From: Chionoecetes opilio
Taxonomy: Eukaryota; Arthropoda; Malacostraca; Decapoda; Majidae
Direction: 5' to 3'
Assembly: GCA_016584305.1 (NCBI GenBank)
Contig: JACEEZ010006000.1
Span: 193,501 to 257,500, forward strand
Length of the DNA stretch: 64,000 bases
The notes beneath the pieces were generated by a model. It ran no database searches. It saw only the letters and a program-made list of their open reading frames with translations, and was not told the origin of the DNA. Numbering within the stretch: the first letter of the stretch is position 1; each line of letters starts with the position of its first letter. Positions 27,740-38,848 of this stretch are shown here, in pieces. A program made the position numbers and the translations under genes.

Positions 27740-27965
27740 TAAAGGTTAGTTTTTTTTTTTTTTTTTTTTTCAAGTTAGGTATAGGTTAGGTAAAGGTTAG
27801 GTTAGGTAAAGGTTAGGTTAGGTTAGGTATAGATTCGGTTAGGTTCAATTATTTTTTTTTTCTTTTCATTTTTGCAAAAAAAAAAAAGTATTTAATTTGC
27901 GACAGAAACGGTTAGCAGATTAATTCAAAACATCAAAACTCACCAGAAAAAAATAGTTTTGTCCA
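27740..27965. mobile_element. half copy of the telomere-core element
   Basis: (TTAGG)n-type repeats (27775-27835) followed by GCGACAGAAACGGTTAGCAG, the inner arm of the element at 19127-19709. The other arm is missing. Confidence 0.65.
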
Positions 27966-28079
27966 CCAAAGTGAATTCGGTGTCAAACTGGAAATTTACC
28001 AAAAAACTCTTTACTGCCGTTCATGCTGCCGTACATTCCTACTTGTCAGCGGGTCTGCCTTGTTCTCGCCGTCCTCCTG

Positions 28080-28690
28080 GTGGCGAGGGCCGCCCTGCCG
28101 CCCTGCCGCGCTGCAGGTGTTGGTCGCCGTGCTGAAACATTTAATGCGATGAAAAGTAGCCGAGCAATGAGGAGTTGAAGCCAAATAAGAGGGAACAAAT
28201 GTTTATGCGCTATTTTACTTAACCCTCATTTTCGTATATTTATGTTTACATTACTGTTACAAATGTATACTAATGCAATGTAGAACCTCCCCAGGAAGAC
28301 AATGCTGGGCTTAGTTTTTCTTCGTGACAGTGCTGGCGTGGATATCCCTCCACGCCAGCCTGGACCTGCACGCACCCGGCGGGGGCGAGCTACGGGGCCT
28401 CCGGCAGTGGGAGCAGCAGAGCGGCCTGGGGTGGCTGGGCCCTTCAAGCCTCCAGGCGTGCAGAACCTGTACGTCTCCTGCCCGGCCCCGGAGCGTGGCT
28501 GGTGGAGCTTCGTGCCCGTGGTGGGGTCGTTCCTCACGGCGCGTCAGGCCAAAGCGCGTGATCGCCTCCTTCACCTTCCCCCCCGAGGCCTGGCCTGGTG
28601 TTGCCCCCGAGGGCGCGGTGCGGAACACCTCCGCCCAGGTGGCCGTGGTGAAGGTCGGACCCACAGAGTTAAAGACAGTTTCTTAAGTTC
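28080..28690 (+). pseudogene. inverted paralogue of the repeat-protein locus
   Basis: 28150-28250 is the reverse complement of 31055-31160. 28323-28556 reads forward as TVLAWISLHASLDLHAPGGG, RGLRQWEQQSGLGWLGP and VQNLYVSCPAPERGWWSFVP, the same domain that the 6.1-kb units carry on the minus strand. At about 28557 it fuses to VIASFTFPPEAWPGVAPEGA and AQVAVVKVGPTELKTVS-stop. Two single-base frame breaks interrupt it. Either a decayed gene or a real small secreted protein misread by indels. Confidence 0.5.
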
Positions 28691-28702
28691 AAGTGTCCTC
28701 AA

Positions 28703-29582
28703 TTAGAGAGAACTGCAACTCCGAAATGCCAGTGGTCGCTGGCAGTTTTAACTCACAATTTGGTGAAAAGTTGGTCAACTTGAAAGAAAAATATGGGCTT
28801 ATTCCACTGCACTTAAAACACAAAAGTATAATATTAAGAACGATTTTCTTCTATATGTATATTGTATAGAAGCCTGATTCTGTAAAACATGTATTTAACC
28901 AAATAACCAAGTAGGTTATAGTTGAGGAGGCGAGGTAAATGTTACTCTATGATATTATACAGTCAATAACGTATGTTTAGAAGTTATCTATACCTAGGCA
29001 GTCATATGTTCCTGTTATTATTGTGTATCAATCAGATAGAAAGCCTGGAAGTGCAATGAGTCGACGCGTGAAGTAGCAATGTTTTGATTCAATCTCCCCG
29101 CCACAATCTCCCCGCCACCACTCCCCGCCGCGGCGTGTCGCCTCCACAATTATAACCTACATTGTCGCAGCAACAAGCCGATTTCGGCATTCTTTATTCT
29201 TCGTTTTTCCAAGGCATTGCTTATTGTATTTTGACAAGCGTTTGCCAGACGCAGCAGTACTGTCTTAGAAAACAGTGTGAACATCGCCCAAATTTTACAT
29301 GCCACAATATACATGTAAAAAATATATTAAGCTTTGATACTCGAGGCGAGTAATTTGCATTAAATTGCTATCTTAGAACGTTCAATCGTAATGCATGTCA
29401 TGCATACACTTACTAGAACAACAGAAGAACGTTCTTTTTTAGTATTCAGATGCGGTGCATCAATATTTATCGCGAAATTGATTTATGAAAAATATTAGTC
29501 GCGGAGGGAAAACACAGTAGACCAACCTTTGAGTTAAAACTGCCAGCGACCACTGGCATTTCTCGAGTTTCAGTTCTCTCCA
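28703..29582. mobile_element. 880-bp inverted-repeat transposon with dated empty sites
   Basis: Ends GAGAGAACTGCAACTCCGAA and the complement of GAGAGAACTGAAACTCGAGA, with ~50-bp inverted repeats containing TGCCAGTGGTCGCTGGCAGT. CAATT flanks both sides, and the two paralogous units (near 36280 and 42418) show the uninterrupted GTCCTCAATTCTGTGCC. So the insertion and its 5-bp duplication are directly visible. The interior has only short frames, one of 63 codons (29162-29353) with an uncertain start. Confidence 0.88.
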
Positions 29583-30024
29583 ATTCTGTGCCCACACTTT
29601 TGTTTTGCGTATTCGTACACTTCATCCACAATTATATTATATTCTTTATTTCCTTAGGCTTTCATTAAGTGTAGTACGACATCTCCAATTTTTTTTATTT
29701 TTTTTACCTATATTCATTGCCAAATTTTATTCTATATTTCCCTATTCATTATATCATCGTGTTTATTAATTTTTTTTCGCTTCATTCAAGGCTCAATTAT
29801 ATTCCTTATTTCTATAAGTTTATTTAAAAAAGAAGTAGGAAAGTCATAAGATGAGAAATATCAGAAGCTTTTTCCTCTCGTTGTTTTCTTGCCATTTGTC
29901 GTCCCCGATTTCCTCTGATTTTTCATCCCTCATTTTATTTTGTTTCTGCCCTTTTTATGGCTCATTTTTATCCTCGATTTCCTTTCCTCTCCCCTTGTCC
30001 TCCTCTCCCAGGCCTTTGTTGTTC

Positions 30025-30915
30025 ACCTTGTGCTTCTTTTGCTGCTTGTTTTGCTTGTTCTTCTTTTGCTTGTTCTTGTTTTGCTTGTTCTTTTGCTTGT
30101 TCTTCTTTTGTTTGTTCTTGTTTTGCTTGTTCTTGTTTTGCTTGTTCTTCTTTTGCTTGTTCTTGTTTTCCTTGTTCTTCTTTTGCTTGTTCTTTTGCTT
30201 GTTCTTCTTTTGCTTGTTCTTCTTTTGCTTGTTCTTGTTTTGCTTGTTCTTCTTTTGCTTGTTCTTTTGCTTGTTCTTCTTTTGCTTCTTCTTTTGTTTG
30301 TTCTTGTTTTGCTTGTTTTTGTTTTGCTTGTTCTTCTTTTGCTTGTTCTTCTTTTGCTTGTTCTTCTTTTGCTCGTTCTTCTTTTGCTTGTTCTTCTTTT
30401 GCTTGTTCTTCTTTTGCTTGTTCTTCTTTTGCTTGTTCTTCTTTTGCTTGTTCTTCTTTTGCTTGTTCTTCTTTTGCTTGTTCTTCTTTTGCTTGTTCTT
30501 GTTTTGCTTGTTCTTCTTTTACTTGTTCTTGTTTTGCTTGTTCTTGTTTTGCTTGTTCTTTTGTTTGTTCTTCTTTTGCTTGTTCTTTTGCTTGTTCTTG
30601 TTTTGCTTGTTCTTTTGTTTGTTCTTGTTTTGCTTGTTCTTTTGCTTGTTCTTCTTTTGCTTGTTCTTTTGCTTGTTCTTCTTTTGCTTGTTCTTCTTTT
30701 GCTTGTTCTTTTGCTTGTTCTTCTTTTGCTTGTTCTTCTTTTGCTTGTTCTTTTGCTTGTTCTTCTTTTGCTTGTTCTTCTTTTGTTTGTTCTTCTTTTG
30801 CTTGTTCTTCTTTTGCTTGTTCTTCTTTTGTTTCTTCTTTTGCTTGTTCTTTTGCTTGTTCTTGTTTTGCTTGTTCTTGTTTTGCTTGTTCTTGTTTTGC
30901 TTGTTCTTCTTTTTA
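30025..30915 (-). repeat. 15/12-bp array coding for an EEQAK repeat, copy 1
   Basis: About 60 units of TTGCTTGTTCTTCTT type, varying only by whole codons (15 or 12 bp). On the minus strand it reads (K/Q)-E-Q-A-K-E repeatedly, a highly charged helix or coiled-coil-like tract. In the flank towards the C-terminus an in-frame TAA precedes the array (GAA AAA TAA). All six frames are open, so coding on this strand is an inference from neighbouring blocks. Confidence 0.55.
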
Positions 30916-31144
30916 TTTTTCTAATTGCTTTTCTAGTCTTTGATGTTGTCGATAACGTAAACCACTTCTGTCTTAATCTCTGTCACACAGAGTTAAAAAC
31001 ATTAAGGAAATCTGAAAATGCTTAAAGTTAAATTTATAACTAATGTAAGAATAAATATACGAAAATGAGGGTTAAGTAATATAGTGCATAAACATTTTCT
31101 GCCACTTGCTTGGCTTTAACTCCTCATTCCTCGACTACTTTTAA

Positions 31145-31351
31145 TTACATTAAATTTTTAAGCACGGTTCCTGAATCTGCTTTTTTGATGATGTTGGTGT
31201 AGGATAGGGAGGCGATGACCCGCGTGCCGCGCCCCCAACACCCGCAGCCGCGCCTCCTGCAGGCCAGCGTGGGGGGGCCCCACGGCGCCGCTGCTGCCGT
31301 GCAACCGCGAGGCTCCAGGTGACTTTGGACCAAGGAAGTTTCTTGTCCCAT
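31145..31351 (-). CDS. putative small Cys-rich protein, copy 1
   Basis: 68 codons, starting MGQETSLVQ and ending VIASLSYTNIIKKADSG, then TVLKNLM and stop. A homopolymer change (CCCCCCC) shifts the middle relative to copy 2. Not recognised. Confidence 0.35.
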   Translation of the reverse strand: MGQETSLVQSHLEPRGCTAAAAPWGPPTLACRRRGCGCWGRGTRVIASLSYTNIIKKADSGTVLKNLM

Positions 31352-31869
31352 TTCTGTTTTTTTAACCTAAATATGTGAAAACAGGAAAAACCCTCGAGAG
31401 ATTCAGAAATGGAGTCAAAAAAGACAGACGAGTTAATTTTAAGAACAAGAAATAAAATAATATAATTTTAAAAAATATATATAAATATATGTAAAGTAAA
31501 TATATAAATATATTAAATACTGAAAGAAGGTTTGCTATCAGATTGAGTGAATCAGCTAAACTGTGATTTCCTTCACCTCACCATGTGCCGCTTCTTTACA
31601 ATGTCATCAGTAGTAGCAATGCTTTTTATTATATTATTCGCTCTTCTTTTTACTTGTCGAAATAAAAAAGAAGACTCCTCGAAGAGTCTATCATTCCGTT
31701 TGCAGACTTTGGGTTGTGTCCAGGGATGTTTATTACCAAAGGTGGGTGCGTTTTCCCGGCGCCCTTGCCCTCAGTGCTTGATGGGAGCTCAGGGTCTTTG
31801 TTTGGCACGGTCCTGGCGCTGGGGCGCCCATGTTGGGGCGGGGATGGTTTCGCAAGTGTGGGGGGGGGA

Positions 31870-34212
31870 AATCGACGTGCATCAAGGGTGGGGGTGGTGG
31901 ACGGACAGAGGACTCTGGGGGGGGGTTTTGGCGGACAGAGGACGCAAGGGTGGGGGTGGTGGACGGACAGGGGACAGAAAGGGGTGGGGGTGGGGGACGG
32001 ACGAGGACAGCAGGGGTGGGGGTTGAGGGACAGAGGACAGCAGGGTGGGGTTGGTGGACGGACAGAGGACAGCAGGGGGGGGGGGGTGGACGGTAGAGGA
32101 CATCAGGGGTGGGGGTGGTGGAGGGACAGAGGACAGCAGGGGTGGGGGTGGGTGGACGGACAGAGGACATCGGGGGTGGGGGTGGTGGAGGGACAAAAGG
32201 ACAGCAGGGTGGGGGTGGTGGACGGACAGAGGACAGCAGGGTGGGGGGGGTGGACGGACAGAGGACGCAGGGGTGGGGGTGGTGGACGGACAGAGGACAG
32301 CAGGGGTGGGGGTGTTGGACGGACAGAGGACAGCAGGGGTGGGGGTGGGGGGACGGACAGGGGACAGCAGGGGGGGGGGTGGACGGACAGAGGACATCAG
32401 GGGTGGGGTGGTGGACGGACAGAGGACAGCAGGGGTGGGGGGTGGGGGAAACGGACAGAGGACAGCAGGGGTGGGGGTGGTGGAGGGACAGAGGACAGCA
32501 GGGGTGGAGTATACAGGCGGACAGAAGACGTTGTGGTTGGGGGTGGGGGGAAACGAATAGAGGACTTTTTGGATGGGACATAAATACGGCCAGAGGACGT
32601 TGTTCTTGGGGGGCGGAGGGACAGAGGATTTTTTTGGATGGGACATAGATACGACCAGAGGGCATTGTGGTTTTTGGATGGTGGACGGACATATGACGCC
32701 CTGGGGTGGAGTATAAGACGGACAGAAGACATTTTTGGAAGGGACATAGATTTCAGACAGAGGACATTGTGCTTTTGGGGTTGTTGACGAGTAGAGGACA
32801 TCAGAGGTGGGACATATGAACGGGGGGACTATACGGGTTGGTGGATGGGGACGGGGGGAGGACATTTGGTGCTTAGGAGTAGGGACCACGGGCCATCAAG
32901 GACGGGGGACTGGAGCAGGAGTGGACATCATGGCTTGCGAGGGTAGAGGGACATGTAAAGGGGGAGGGACCCGAGAAAGGGCGAGATATGAAATGTCGGA
33001 GAGATTGGCTGTAAAGGGTTATTGGTGAAGAGATTTGGGTAAAGGGTTAGGGGGGGAGAGATTGACTGAAAAGGGTTATTGGTGAAGAGATTGGCTGAAG
33101 TCTTATTGGTGAAGAGATTTACTGAAGCCTTAGGAGTGGAAAGATTGGCTGAAGTCTTATTGGTTTAAAGATTGGCTGAAGGCTTAGGGTGGAGAGATTG
33201 GTTGAGGGCTTTTTTGGGGAGAGATTAGCTGAATCTTTTAGGGTTAAAGATTGGCTGAATCCTTAGGAGCGCAGAGATTGGCTGAAGCTTTGGGGTGAAG
33301 AGATTGACTGAAGGCTTGGTTGGGGATGTGAAGTCGTTAGTTTGCTAAGGGGAGCGACATAAGACAATGGAGGAGTGAAGGCTGCCTTGGGGCCCGGACG
33401 GTACGGGACTGATGATGATGCTGGGGCTGGGGAAGAAGCTCCTGAATTGCATCAGGGCAGAGGTTGAACTGGGGGGATCAGGACCTTGGGGGACATCATT
33501 ATTGCCAAATCTTCAACATTGTGTTTTATGTCGTAAGACGCTGGGGGCACGGGAGGGCAAGGATTTTGACGCGTTGATTGACCGTTCCAAAAATTTGAAA
33601 AAAAGAAAGCACCGAAGGCCTCGGTTTGGCCCATCGAGGGGAAGGAATCGCGGCGGTTCCGTATTCCAGGAAGGTCTTTAGGCTGTATTATCACCAGCAC
33701 GGGGATCCAGACTCCTGCTGTCATGTAGTAGTGTCGCGGCACAAACACGACGACCTGTCGCTCTGCAGCGGGGGGGACGCTGCTTTCAGAGACAACACGA
33801 CTTGATGAGAAGGGGAGAAGAGCCACCACTGCCCAGGCCTACAGGCAGGTGCGGCTATAGGCCCAGTTTGGCCTCGGTGATTTTCACGAGGGGCTCTTCG
33901 AGGCACTCAACGTGTCTTTTGACCTGACGAGCCGTGAGGAACGATCCCCCACGGGCAGGAAGCTCCACCAGCCCCTGCTCCGGGCCGGGCAAGAACGTAC
34001 AGGGTTTTGTACGCCTGGAGGCTTGAAAAGGGCCCCAGCCACCCAGGCCGCCCTGGTTCTCCCACTGCCGAGGCCCCAAAGCACTCCCCACCGGGTACGT
34101 GTAGGTCCAGGCCCGGCGTGAGGGATATCCACGCCAGCACTGTCCCCGAAGGTCCCCCATCATTACAGACATTTTCCCCCCGGGAGTGAAACAAAATCAC
34201 TCGTGGAGACAT
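31870..34212 (-). pseudogene. broken copy of the repeat-bearing protein in unit 1
   Basis: Contains the same blocks as 37857-40282 (33-bp Pro-rich array, 27-bp array, membrane helix, W-rich domain) but with dozens of indels. Examples are AAGGGTT for AAGGCTT and GGGGGGG for GGGTGGG. No frame survives for long. More consistent with poor consensus sequence than with ordinary decay. Confidence 0.6.
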
Positions 34213-34499
34213 GGGAATTGTTCTTTCTTACCTCCTGCAGGATGCTGAAAACATGCAGGGTCTTCATATTAAGGATGATTTATTTTGGGGGTTTTCTCAT
34301 GAGGTGAGCTTTGGAGTTTAAAGTGACGGAGTGTAAGGGCGAGTTTTACAAAACTTGTGTCCCTAGTAAAGCCTTTATTGACATGGAGTTTTGAAGATGA
34401 GCAACTGGGTTTCCCAAAATGAAATTGAGCTTCTGGTCTACCTCCTATATCTTCACTACTTTCCTTGAATTTATACCCAAAAGATAATCCCGTAGGTAC

Positions 34500-34800
34500 T
34501 TTTTGTGTGTGTGTGTGTGTGGGGTCTGTGTGTGTGTGTGTGTGTGTGTTGTGTGTAGTTGTGTGTGTAGGTGTGTGTGTGTGTGGGGTGGTGTGTAGAT
34601 GTGTGTGTGTGGTGTGTGTGTAGGGGTGTGTGCGTGCCCCGCGTGCGTGCGATTATGTGAGTGTGTGTGGGTGTGTGGGTGGGGGTTTTAGGTGTGTGTG
34701 TGTAGTTGTGTGTGTAAAAATGTGTGTGTGTGCGCGCGGGGGCGTGCGATTATGTGAGTGTGTGTGGGTGTGGGGGGTGGTGGGTGTGTACGCGTGCACG
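34500..34800. repeat. TG-rich array, copy 1
   Basis: GTGTGTG with GTGCGTGCGATTATGTGAGT inserts; corresponds to 40590-40945. Confidence 0.88.
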
Positions 34801-36022
34801 CCTATTAATTAATTTAAACACAAACAAGTTAGCATTATGTCTGTATTTTTAATAGTAAACCCACATTACATTATATTACTATAACGCCCCTAGACGTAAA
34901 GGGAGCACCCGTGCGAACATATATATAGTGTCCGAACATTGGCTGACACATCGCACAAACACAACACGGGAGGAGCACAATTACCACCACATTTTCGATA
35001 TCCTCACACTCTATTTGTGCATAAAGGAAATCACTCCCGTATTGTTTTTGAGCGTGATTTGATGAAGTAATGAGGGTTGATGAGGATTACACGATCACAG
35101 TGAGGTTGTGAGGTTTTTTTGGCAAGGCGAGGAAGGAAGGAGGGCAGAAGGCAAGGGATATACGGAACAAAGGGGGGGAAAGGTAAGGGAGAAAATAGAG
35201 GACTACGAGCGACATCACGGGTCTGGAATGAACAAGAAAATCACGTGTGTTACAGAACGGGAGTAATTGTACGTGTGTGTGTGTGTGTGCATCCTGCCCC
35301 TTAGGATGGACCCGGGAAGACTGTGTTAACTGTAACTTGTGAAACTAAAAAGGGTTTTTAAAGGAACGTCTGCTGCCTATACCCCCTTCACTTTATTGAA
35401 AGTAGGAGCAGAGTAACGAGCCTTCCGTCCACCCGTTATGAGGTTTACCCGACTATAACTCTGGCGGGAGGCAGAGAGGCCCTCTTGCGGCAACGGCATC
35501 CCGAGGCGCTGTTTACAGAGGACGCGTGATGCGCCAGGGCGATCACAATAAGGGAAATAGACGTAGTAACACCATAGGCACAAGATAATGTGCAGGATCT
35601 CATAAATGCTGGGTGGCTATTGACGAGCTGACTCAAGGTCGTACAATAGGGAGCAACATGTACAAAAGGGCCTCAAGGGCACATCCTATAGAATATACAT
35701 ATTGGAATACATATTGGATACATCAATGCAATAACATGGTGCCTCAAGGACGAGTTAAGCGTCATGTTCATGACTGGTGAGGCTATTCAGTCAGCTGATT
35801 CACTACAAATCTGATCAGCAAAACCATTCTTTTCTACGTATTTCTATATATATTCTATATATTTACTTCTACATATATTCTTATATATATATATTTATTA
35901 TATTATATTTCTTTTATTTCTTGTTCTATACATTAACTCGTCTGTCTTTCTTGACTCTCATTTCTGAATCTCTCGAGGGTTTTTTTCCTGTTTTCCACAT
36001 TATTTAGGTTCAAAAAACAGAA

Positions 36023-36256
36023 ATGGGACAAGAAACTTCCTTGGTCCAAGTCACCTGGAGCCTCGCGGTGCACGGCAGCAGCGGCGCCGTGGCCGCCCTC
36101 ACGCTGGCCTGCAGGAGGCGCGGCTGCGGGTGCTGGGGGCAGGTGATCGCCTCCTTCACCTTCCCCCCCGAGGCCTGGCATGGTGTTGCCCCCGAGGGCG
36201 CGGTGCGGAACACCTCCGCCCAGGTGGCCGTGGTGAAGGTCGCGCCACAGAGTTAA
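36023..36256 (+). CDS. putative 77-aa protein, forward paralogue
   Basis: Shares MGQETSLVQVTWSLAVHGSS and the Cys-rich RRRGCGCWG with 37096-37299, then continues QVIASFTFPPEAWHGVAPEG and SAQVAVVKVAPQS-stop. It is preceded by an AG acceptor-like site (AAAACAG|AAATG), so may be an exon. The antisense strand is open too, which weakens the case. Not recognised. Confidence 0.4.
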   Translation: MGQETSLVQVTWSLAVHGSSGAVAALTLACRRRGCGCWGQVIASFTFPPEAWHGVAPEGAVRNTSAQVAVVKVAPQS

Positions 36257-36734
36257 AGACAGTTTCTTAAGTTCAAGTGTCCTCAATTCTGTGCCCACAC
36301 TTTTGTTTTGCGTATTCGTACACTTCATCCACAATTATATTATATTCTTTATTTCCTTAGGCTTTCATTAAGTGTACGACATCTCCAATTTTTTTTTTTT
36401 TACCTAGTCTATATTCATTGCCAAATTTTATTCTATATTTCCCTATTCATTATATCGTGTTTATTAATTTTTTTCCGCTTCATTCAAGGCTCAATTATAT
36501 TCCTTATTTCTATAAGTTTATTTAAAAAAGAAGTAGGAAAGTCATAAGATGAGAAATATCAGAAGCTTTTTCCTCTCGTTGTTTTCTTGCCATTTGTCGT
36601 CCCCGATTTCCTCTGATTTTTCATCCTGCATTTTATTTTGTTTCTGCCCTTTTTATGGCTCATTTTTATCCTCGATTTCCTTTCCTCTGCCCTTGTCCTC
36701 CTCTCCCAGGCCTTTGTTGTTCACCTTGTGCTTC

Positions 36735-36868
36735 TTTTGCTGCTTGTTTTGCTTGTTCTTGTTTTGCTTGTTCTTGTTTTGCTTGTTCTTTTGCTTGTTC
36801 TTCTTTTGCTTCTTGTTTTGCTTGTTCTTGTTTTGCTTGTTCTTGTTTTGCTTGTTCTTCTTTTTATT
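36735..36868 (-). repeat. 15/12-bp EEQAK array, copy 2 (short)
   Basis: About nine units of the same repeat, flanked by sequence identical to copy 1. The two units differ by roughly 50 repeats in this array. Confidence 0.8.
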
Positions 36869-37095
36869 TTTCTTCTTGCTTTTCTAGTCTTTGATGTTGT
36901 CGATCACGTAAACCACTTCTGTCTTAATCTCTGTCACACAGAGTTAAAAACATTAAGGAAATTCTGCAATGCATTAGTATAAATTTATAACTAATGTAAG
37001 AATAAATATACGAAAATGAGGGTTAAGTAATATAGTGCATAAACATTTTCTGCCACTTGCTTGGCTTTAACTCCTCATTCCTCGACTACTTTTAA

Positions 37096-37299
37096 TTACA
37101 TTAAATTTTTAAGCGCGGTTCCTGAATCTGCTTTTTTTATGATGTTGGTGTAGGATAGGGAGGCGATGACCCGCGTGCCGCGCCCCCAACACCCGCAGCC
37201 GCGCCTCCTGCAGGCCAGCGTGAGGGCGGCCACGGCGCCGCTGCTGCCGTGCACCGCGAGGCTCCAGGTGACTTGGACCAAGGAAGTTTCTTGTCCCAT
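37096..37299 (-). CDS. putative small Cys-rich protein, copy 2
   Basis: 67 codons: MGQETSLVQVTWSLAVHGSS, GAVAALTLACRRRGCGCWG, then RGTRVIASLSYTNIIKKADS and stop. The alternating hydrophobic pattern suggests beta strands (immunoglobulin-like fold possible, not shown). It shares its first ~38 codons with the forward frame at 36023-36256 but ends differently, so the two are inverted paralogues with exchanged 3' ends. Could also be an internal exon. Function unknown. Confidence 0.4.
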   Translation of the reverse strand: MGQETSLVQVTWSLAVHGSSGAVAALTLACRRRGCGCWGRGTRVIASLSYTNIIKKADSGTALKNLM

Positions 37300-37856
37300 T
37301 TCTGTTTTTTGAACCTAAATAATGTGGAAAACAGGAAAAAACCCTCGAGAGATTCAGAAATGAGAGTCAAGAAAGACAGACGAGTTAATGTATAGAACAA
37401 GAAATAAAAGAAATATAATATAATAAATATATATATAAGAATATATGTAGAAGTAAATATATAGAATATATATAGAAATACGTAGAAAAGAATGGTTTTG
37501 CTGATCAGATTTGTAGTGAATCAGCTGACTGGGTGATTTCCTTCACCTCACCATGTGTCGCTTCTTTACTAATTTCATCATGTAGTCAGCAATGCTTTTT
37601 TACTATATTATTCGTCTCTTCTTTTTACTTTGTCGAAATCAAAAGAAGACTCCTCGAAGAATCTATCATTCCGCTGCAGACGTGGGTGTGTCCAGGGATG
37701 TTTATTACCTAGGTGGGTGGCGTTTTGCAGGCGCCCTTGCCCTCAGTGCTTGATGGGGAGCTCAGGGGTCTTGTTTGGCACGGGTCTGGCGCTGGGGCGT
37801 CATGTTGGGGCGGGGATGGGATCGCAAGTGTGGGGGAGGGGAAATTCGAAGTGACA

Positions 37857-38848
37857 TCAAGGGTGGGGGTGGTGGACGGACAGAGGACGTCTGGGTGGGA
37901 TATAAAGACGGACAGAAGACGTTGTGGTTGGGGGTGGTGGACGGACAGAGGACAGCAGGGGTGGGGGTGGTGGACGGACAGAGGACAGCAGGGGTGGGGG
38001 TGGTGGACGGACAGAGGACAGCAGGGGTGGGGGTGGTGGGTGGTGACGGACAGAGGACAGCAGGGGTGGGGGTGGTGGACGGAACAGAGGACAGCAGGGG
38101 TGGGGTGGTGGACGGACAGAGGACATCAGGGGTGGGGGTGGTGGGACGGACAGAGGACATCAGGGTGTGGGGGTGGTGGACGGACAGAGGACAGCAGGGG
38201 TGGGGGTGGTGGACGGACAGAGGACAGCAGGGGTGGGGGTGGTGGACGGACAGAGGACATCAGGGGTGGGGGTGGTGGACGGACAGAGGACAGCAGGGGT
38301 GGGGGTGGTGGACGGACAGAGGACATCAGGGGTGGGGGTGGTGGACGGACAGAGGACATCAGGGGTGGGGGTGGTGGACGGACAGAGGACAGCAGGGGTG
38401 GGGGTGATGGACGGACAGAGGACAGCAGGGGTGGGGGTGGTGGACGGACAGAGGACAGCAGGGGTGGGGGTGGTGGACGGACAGAGGACGTCTGGGGTGG
38501 AGTATACAGGCGGACAGAAGACGTTGTGGTTGGGGGTGGTGGACGAATAGAGGACTTTTTGGATGGGACATAAATACGGCCAGAGGACGTTGTTTTTGGG
38601 GGTGGCGGACGGACAGAGGACTTTTTGGATGGGATATAGATACAGACAGAGGACATTGTGCTTGTGGGTTGTTGACGAGTAGAGGACATCAGAGGTGGGA
38701 CATATGAACGGGAGGGGGACTTCACGGGTGGGGGATGGGGACGGGGAGAGGACATTTGGTGCTTAGGAGTAGGGACACGACGGGCCATCAAGGACGGGGG
38801 ACTGGAGCGAGGAGTGGACATCAGTGGCTTGCGAGGGTAGAGGGACAT
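37857..38848 (-). CDS. proline-rich 11-residue repeat region, cleaner copy
   Basis: On the minus strand the frame 38848 to 38126 reads MSSPRP-type units and then SSVRPPPPPLL many times. It overlaps the end of the nonapeptide frame in a different phase, so a frameshift or splice would be needed to join them. About 16 units of 33 bp (GTGGACGGACAGAGGACAGC plus AGGGGTGGGGGTG). The plus strand also reads open (GGGGGRTEDSR), but the 27-bp neighbour favours minus. Probably an extended PPII-like segment of the same protein. Confidence 0.42.

Larger units (their letters stand above)
29583..35930. repeat. 6.1-kb tandem unit, copy 1 (error-rich)
   Basis: Colinear with 36285-42070: GTTTTGCGTATTCGTACACT start, EEQAK-type array, inverted Cys-rich block, Pro-rich and NLFTNKPSA-type arrays, W-rich domain, TG tract and a conserved 41.2-41.9-like region. 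From about 31.0 to 35.35 kb it differs from copy 2 mainly by homopolymer lengthening and small indels, which destroy the reading frames. Confidence 0.85.

Noticed and set aside
29851..31025. Long plus-strand frames of Leu/Val, Phe/Cys or Ser/Ala repeats
   Set aside because: They are three readings of one stop-free 15/12-bp array. Only the minus-strand EEQAK reading has plausible flanks, and even that is tentative.
31714..32692. Long Gly/Arg/Asp or Pro/His frames on both strands
   Set aside because: Alternate readings of the 33-bp array in the error-rich unit; only listed as part of the repeat region.
35933..36334. Minus-strand frames opposite the 77-aa forward frame
   Set aside because: Open because of high GC content; beta-strand-like pattern is better on the plus strand, though this is not conclusive.
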